From Piliocolobus tephrosceles (taxonomy: Eukaryota; Chordata; Mammalia; Primates; Cercopithecidae), in NCBI RefSeq assembly GCF_002776525.5, contig NC_045436.1, positions 15,540,049 through 15,604,048 on the forward strand: a DNA stretch of 64,000 nucleotides, in the 5' to 3' direction. Below, one piece after another: positions 58,386 through 64,000 of this stretch. Below the pieces are notes generated by a model. The model searched no databases and had not been told where the DNA came from. It saw only the letters and a list, made by a program, of their open reading frames with translations. A program made the position numbers and the translations under genes. Each line of letters begins with the position of its first letter. The first letter of the stretch is position 1.

Positions 58386-60124
58386 AAGAAAAAAATATTA
58401 TTGTGGGGGAACATAAGGTATAGCTTAAAACAGCAAGCATCAAATGTAGCAGATATATACTGCTAAAAATTTTAATGGAGTATCAAACTATATAAAGAAG
58501 CTTGGATTTTAAGTATCTCTACACAGGGCAGGAAGTTATGAGACCAGGTGGCATACTGCATATTCACGCATGTGTGTTTCTGTGTGTAAAATCCTTCAAT
58601 GTGTAATGCATTTAACACATGGCAACTACTTTATACATATAATTCAATATTATTTCATTATCTGTGTGCCCTGGTTGGTCAATAGATGCTACCTGGGGAA
58701 ATTTGGGAAGATCTGTTAAGCAAGAGGCTTTCTCTTTTCCCCTTCCATTTGAATATATCTTATTTCTCTCCCCAGAATTTCCTGCAACTCTCCAAAGATT
58801 ATTCTTCCATTGAAAGAGATCCTTGAATGGTTAATTGTCCATAATCACCCAGCTAGAAAGAGGAAGACCGAGGATTGTATATCCAGATACACATGACTAA
58901 AAAGCAAAACTGCAAAATCACCCCCCTTCGTTACACTTGCTGTTTCATGTTCAGGACTTTTTTCTCCCCAGTTCCCTACCCTAGCATGCTTCCCCCAAAC
59001 TGGAAATAATAGGACTATGTATTGGAAGAGACAGAGCTTTACATTGGAAGAGATACTAGGGATACAGTGTCTATCCTCCTTATTTATGACTGAAGGCACA
59101 GACATGAGAGAGGTGAAATCGCATGAGGACTAGAAGTCATTTTATCTTTCCAAGTTCAGGGCAATTCATTCCTCACTGTTGTGAGCTTTGGATTAGTTTA
59201 TATTAAAACAAATAGCAAAATGTTTCAACAACACAGTTTAAACCTCATAGAATGTTTACCACATGAATGTGTGTTTATTTTTAAAAGCCAGAAAAGTCAT
59301 TAAGCAACTTAAAATGCTGGCCTCCAATTCTGATAATTTGTCTCTTGGGTACTGACCATGTCTCTGTACATCCTGCAGAATTCAGAATGCTCTGTTGGCT
59401 CCACAAATGGAACTGCTTTGCTCTATCTTGATAGTAAGCTGTGAGACCAGTTTGAATCATGTTCAAAGTAGACAGATAGCACAATTATTACAATAATGTG
59501 CATAATAAAATTCTATAACTAGGTAATCTCTTAACAGACCATCATGTATCTGGCCTGTCAACTGTTTCCACTCATATGACAGGACAGATTTCCTTTCTGC
59601 CTTTTCTCTGTTTCTCAATTTCAATTTTGTCTAAACTGAAAGAAGGTCTTCTGTGTTTGAAATTTACAAAAAGACCCAAGAAACCTAGATGAACAATTTA
59701 ATTCTATTCAACTGAATTCATCAGAAGAAGTGTGTGAGTAAAATGTGAAGTTGAAGATTTGTGTTGCTAACTTTTAACTTAGTGACGTAGAAATGTCAAA
59801 TGCAGTAATTACTCAAACATCTGTGGAAAGGATTAGTAATAGTGTAGGTAGATACGGCTAAGGACCCCTTGGTTTTGATTGTAGTAATTCTATTCTATGA
59901 TTTTATGAGTTGCTTGGCTGAGACCTCACTATCATGTATAATCTGTCCTCTTTCCTTAGTAGGGTTGTTAATTGTACTAAGAACCTGTGAGAATAAATGC
60001 AAATATACTTGTCACATTTTTTCTTTTAAATATTCTTCAGTATATATCATTGGTTAGTCCTTTGCTCACAACAGCATTGCCTAGATTCAATATTCCAAGT
60101 GGAAAGATGGGTCAACTTAAAGAA
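58386..60124. other. Unannotated stretch
   Basis: A possible MIR trace at 58830-58885 ('ataatcacccagctagaaag'). No gene. Confidence 0.45.
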
Positions 60125-60305
60125 AACATTGGGTTTAAATTCTAGCTCTGGAAATTATGAGCTGTGTTACCTTGGATTAGTGATTTACCCTCTCTGAGAC
60201 TCAGTATTCTCACTGACAGATGAAGAAGGGTAAGTGAGGCCTATCTGATAGAGGCGTGAGGACTGAGTGAGCAATATGTGGTTTGGCACAGGACCCTTCT
60301 GAGTT
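60125..60305 (+). mobile_element. MIR SINE
   Basis: 'gggtttaaattctagctctg', 'gctgtgttaccttggattag', 'ctctctgagactcagtattc' and 'tttggcacaggac' are sense MIR. Confidence 0.85.
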
Positions 60306-60394
60306 GGTTCTACAAATATAAATTTTTTTACCTTAAAGGAGAGAAAAGTGAAATAATTTCAGCAAAACTAAACTAAACAAGACTAGAACAAATA

Positions 60395-61195
60395 TGTCAC
60401 AAAGGAGGCTATCCAAATGGACAATCTACTTGTGAAGAGCTATATAACCTCATTAATTACTGCAAAAAAACATGCAATGGTATAACACTATGTACCCATT
60501 AAAACGGCTAAAATGAGAAAGACAAATTCAAGTACTAGTAAAGATGTGAAGCAAACTGCTGGTGGGAGTATCATTTGTTGTGACAACTTTAAAAACTTTT
60601 TAGCATTGTTTATTAAAGTTGAAGATATGTATCTTTTATGACCCCCAAACTCTACTTGTATGTATACCTGTAACAGAAATGTTTAAAAATGTGCACCAAA
60701 ATACAAGCATGATTGTATTTAGAACAATATTGTTTGCAATAGTATAAAACTGGAAATTACCCATGTGTTTGACAGCAGTAGAATGGATATGTTGTGGTAT
60801 CCATTATATAATATGCCTATATTGAATATTATATAACCATGAAAAAGAATGAAGATCTTTGACATGCAACAACCCAGACAAATGTCACAAATGTAATGTT
60901 GAGTGAAAAAAGACAAAGGTAAAAGAGTGTATATTGTATAATTGCATTTATGAAAGTTTCCAGAATAGGCAATTTATGGTCTTTGAAGTTAAGCTACTAA
61001 TTACCTTGTGATGAGGATGAGGTTGTGACTTGCAGGGCTCATGGGGGTGTCATCTAAGATACAGGTAATTATTTATTGATTTGAATGTGTTACTTAAGTG
61101 TATTTATGCTGTAAAAATTTATTGTGCTGTGCATTATAAAATTATAATTTGCATTCTTACGTATGTTATACTTCCATAAAAGAGTTTAACTTAAA
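60395..61195 (+). mobile_element. Ancient L1M 3' end (ORF2 C-terminus plus 3' UTR)
   Basis: 'gctggtgggagtatcatttg', 'aaactctacttgtatgtata', 'aattacccatgtgtttgaca', 'caacaacccagacaaatgtc' and a 3' UTR ending 'ttatacttccataaaagagt' follow L1M (ME/MA-like) order. No open ORF2 remains. A C run (61196-61207) follows directly. Confidence 0.8.
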
Positions 61196-61207
61196 CCCCC
61201 CCCCCCC
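61196..61207. repeat. (C)12 homopolymer
   Basis: Twelve C in a row directly after the L1M tail, in an otherwise AT-rich region. Confidence 0.93.
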
Positions 61208-63430
61208 ACAATCTAAACCATGCTAATGACCTTCAAATTCTACTAGGTGGAGTTAGTAATTATGATTCAGTGCGCCAGTGGTCAGTAGACTATAAATATT
61301 GATTTCACTTCCTTCATTGTTTACATTCTCAATAAGGGAGAACTTTTTCTATTGCTTATTGTAAAAAGACCTTTTTTTGTGATGTTATGTTCATCCATAA
61401 TAGATTTTTAATATCCCCAGGATCTCTATTTTTTTCTTCTTTCTGTAATTATCTTTTGTAAGATTAACCAGTCCTTATCAAAGGTAATGCAGTGAGGCTA
61501 CTGTGGTGGCTATTACTGGCACCTAGGAAGAGTTTAGATGTTTTGGAAACAAAACCTGCTGCACTGTGTGATTTACAGGCCCTGTTTTTGGAAAGCAGTT
61601 TGTTTTATTCTTTATATCATTCTATTATTTATATATGGCTGCAGAACAAGTGAAACGTATAGTCTGGTTATTGTCAGGATATGAAGGAAGCCAAAACAGT
61701 GTGGAAATGTAATTTTGTAAATTCTTTCATGTGACAGTTGTAAGCATCATTTTTTCAGAGTGTGTATATAGTGTGCTTGGATATCCTGTCTTGGGGAAGA
61801 GGCGCTGTGACCTTCTAAAGGAAGAAGAAGTAAAATCAGCTCTGGAATTATGCCAAGTTATGTTAGGTCCACCTCTTGGTAGTGCCAATGTATTCAGTTT
61901 ACAATCTCCAGTGATTCTTAAGACAAAATGTCAGGAAATTCGACCCTGGTGTTCTGAAAGATAATTCCACTTGCAGAAAACTCATGATTTATTTTCCCTC
62001 TTTGATTATTAGTTATGTATTTCATAACATAGTAGAAAATATGGATTTTACCAGGCCAGTTTGCCAGTGTGGCAGCCAGTCAAACACACAACCAATTCTA
62101 AAGTACTCCAAGTTCAAAAACCTCTTTGGAAATTGGCATTCTTAATTAAATTAAATGTTAAATTTAAATTGTGGTTCATTACACATGTGCTTTAGGAACA
62201 CCTTTTAGCTAGTAATATTTAACTTTATTAATATCCCTTGTCATATTCTAAACAACTATCTTTTCAATAACCATTTTTAACAAAACGGTATTTCATTACA
62301 TAGAAACATTACAATCACAGAAATCTAAAACAAGCTAGAAAAATTAGTCTGTGCATTGACTTAGTCTCAAAATCCCATGCAGGCATAAAAAAGACTCAGA
62401 TTGTGAGAGTACTGAAGTTGAAAACAAAACTCCCTCCACATAGCCTGGCAAAAGTGCAGCATTGTGTTTTTTTCCCTGTTGCCAGATCAACCATGGCTAT
62501 GGCCTTAATGTAAATATTCAGTATCCTTACAAAAATCATTTCATCATATCGTCAATGTTCCCAATAGATGTAATAAGTTTCCATTTCATTGTGAATTCTA
62601 AATAATGAGCGCAGGTAAACCTTTGAGGTTCTGTTTGGCTTGAACCAGGATACACATGATTAAATGCTTATTCAAAACTCTTTCATCTGGAAGTCTTACA
62701 AGAAGGCTTGTTTTTGTTTTACTGCCTTTCTTAAAGTGTTTCAGTATTTCCAGTTTGACTTCCATCTCATACCAGAAGGTGAAAAGACATTGGAAATGAT
62801 TGCTCTTTCAGTGAATTTCAAAAGAAGTTCTGGGTTTGATTTTGGGTAAACATTTGGCTTTGTTTTCAATTTTCTGACCTGGATGCCTCAGCCTTTTGAG
62901 GTATCTTTATAATAGATATAATTTTATTATTCTGATGGTGACTATATTTGCAAAATAAATTAGAGAATTGAGCCAATTATCCACATAGTTCAAGCTGGAA
63001 GGTCATTTCGTCTTAATATTGCATGAAACTGAGCATTTGGGAAGGACATTTGTTTTAATCATTGCTTGAATTCTTCACTTTGTATGAAAACAACTTTCGT
63101 TGCTGATAAAATTATTTCATATAGTTTTATTTTCTCATATATGGACTGAAGTCATTATTGTATAAAAAAGCTTAGAAAATCTCAAGCAATTAACCATTCT
63201 TCTACTTTAATATATTTCTCCCTCAGAGATCATTAAAATGTTGGAGAAGGTTATCATTAACTTGCTTCTTTCTTTTAAGTGAGATGATTTCATATAGCTT
63301 TTTTTCTTTTCACAAAGTAAGAATATTCTAAGGAGTGATCTATATGCTATGAATAAAATGATGTAACAAATACGGTGTCTCAGGTGATCAATGGCATAGC
63401 AATAGATAATGTTGAAACAGGTAATGGTAA
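61208..63430. other. Unannotated stretch
   Basis: No repeat recognised. The plus-strand frame at 61731-61964 begins after an acceptor-like 'catcattttttcag' but has no matching donor, so I do not call an exon. Confidence 0.5.
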
Positions 63431-63737
63431 TTTTTTTTTTTTTTTTTTTTGAGACGGAGTCTCATTCTGTCGCCCAGGCTGGAGTGCAGTGGCGCGATCC
63501 CGGCTCACTGCAAGCTCCGCCTCCCGGGTTCACGGGTTCACCCATTCTCCTGCCTCAGCCTCCCGAGTAGCTGGGACTATAGGCGCCTGCCACCGTGCCA
63601 GGCTAATTTTTTGTATTTTTGGTAGAGAGGGGGTTTCACCACGTTGGCCAGGGTAGTCTCGATCTCGTGACCTCATGATCCGCCCACCTCGGCCTCCCAA
63701 AGTGCTGGGATTACAGGCGTGAGCCACCGCCCTGGCC
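63431..63737 (-). mobile_element. AluY
   Basis: Antisense, full-length, with 20-T tail (63431-63450), from 'gagacggagtctcattctgt' to 'gagccaccgccctggcc'. It contains an 8-base internal duplication, 'gggttcacgggttcac'. CpG sites are well kept. Confidence 0.95.
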
Positions 63738-64000
63738 GAAATAAGTAATTTCTTACAACAAGTTTCAGAAAGCTCTCACCAACAAGAAATTTCAGCATTT
63801 ACTATTAGTTTGGAATTGTCGATTATTAAGGAATCAACCCTTAACTCTTGGAAACACATGAAAACATAGATTCATACAATATTTAAAGTAGATATTCCCT
63901 TAACCACCTCATCAGCTAGTCGCACTAATCATGAATGAACTGTCAGATACTTTTCCAGGCAGTGGTGAGCAGTTTTCAGTAGTAAGATTTACAGGGAATA
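63738..64000. other. Unannotated end of window
   Basis: Nothing recognised. Confidence 0.5.

Noticed and set aside
61731..61964. Plus-strand frame after an acceptor-like 'ttttttcag'
   Set aside because: No plausible donor before the stop, and no recognisable protein.
1..64000. Search for tRNA, rRNA, Y RNA, 7SK, CRISPR or bacterial-type systems
   Set aside because: None of the characteristic sequences were seen on either strand by eye; the window is primate nuclear DNA.

Overview
This window reads as nuclear DNA of a catarrhine primate, most probably an Old World monkey. Three young AluY copies (10165-10494, 28956-29230, 34034-34330) share 'ctagccggg(c/t)gaggtg' and 'gagatctggccac'. As I remember the families, these are cercopithecoid AluY (AluYR-type) diagnostics rather than human AluY. 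The rest is AT-rich, CpG-poor, intergenic or intronic DNA. I find no gene I can name. There is no tRNA, rRNA or known small-RNA gene, no CRISPR array and no operon. Nearly all the longest open frames are chance frames or lie in Alu, L1 or simple repeats.

Layout. 1-5245: repeat-poor AT-rich DNA with one possible conserved noncoding block (2690-3175). 5246-6693: an old Alu monomer, then an Alu carrying two large microsatellites, each broken by a 10-N assembly gap. 9385-11000: MIR, a full-length young AluY and an L2 end. 11045-14373: decayed pol of an ERV-L-like (class III) endogenous retrovirus, split by a MaLR-type LTR. 14374-16223: two L1 3' ends, one inserted in the tail of the other. 16730-20235: L2, MIR and L1M relics. 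21482-25164: five Alus and a MaLR LTR that one of them interrupts. 27559-29380: a stack in which a MaLR LTR contains an ERV1 LTR, which itself contains an L1 end and an Alu. 29592-37965: more Alus (one inside another) and two unclassified direct duplications (30069/31460 and 36485/37348). 39528-45053: MIRs, an Alu monomer and two MaLR LTRs. 45054-54402: over 9 kb with no primate-age repeat that I recognise. 54414-54707: one AluY. 54719-63430: only MIR and L1M relics. 63431-63737: a terminal AluY.

Possible coding content is limited to two short minus-strand intervals (56638-56735 and 21156-21310). Each has splice-like borders and one open frame with compatible phase. They could be exons of one minus-strand gene, but I cannot name it and both calls are weak. 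I see no novel functional system. The strongest observations are historical: the insertion stack, the ERV-L relic with a 53-base copy of its own pol inside an inserted LTR, and the two unclassified direct duplications.
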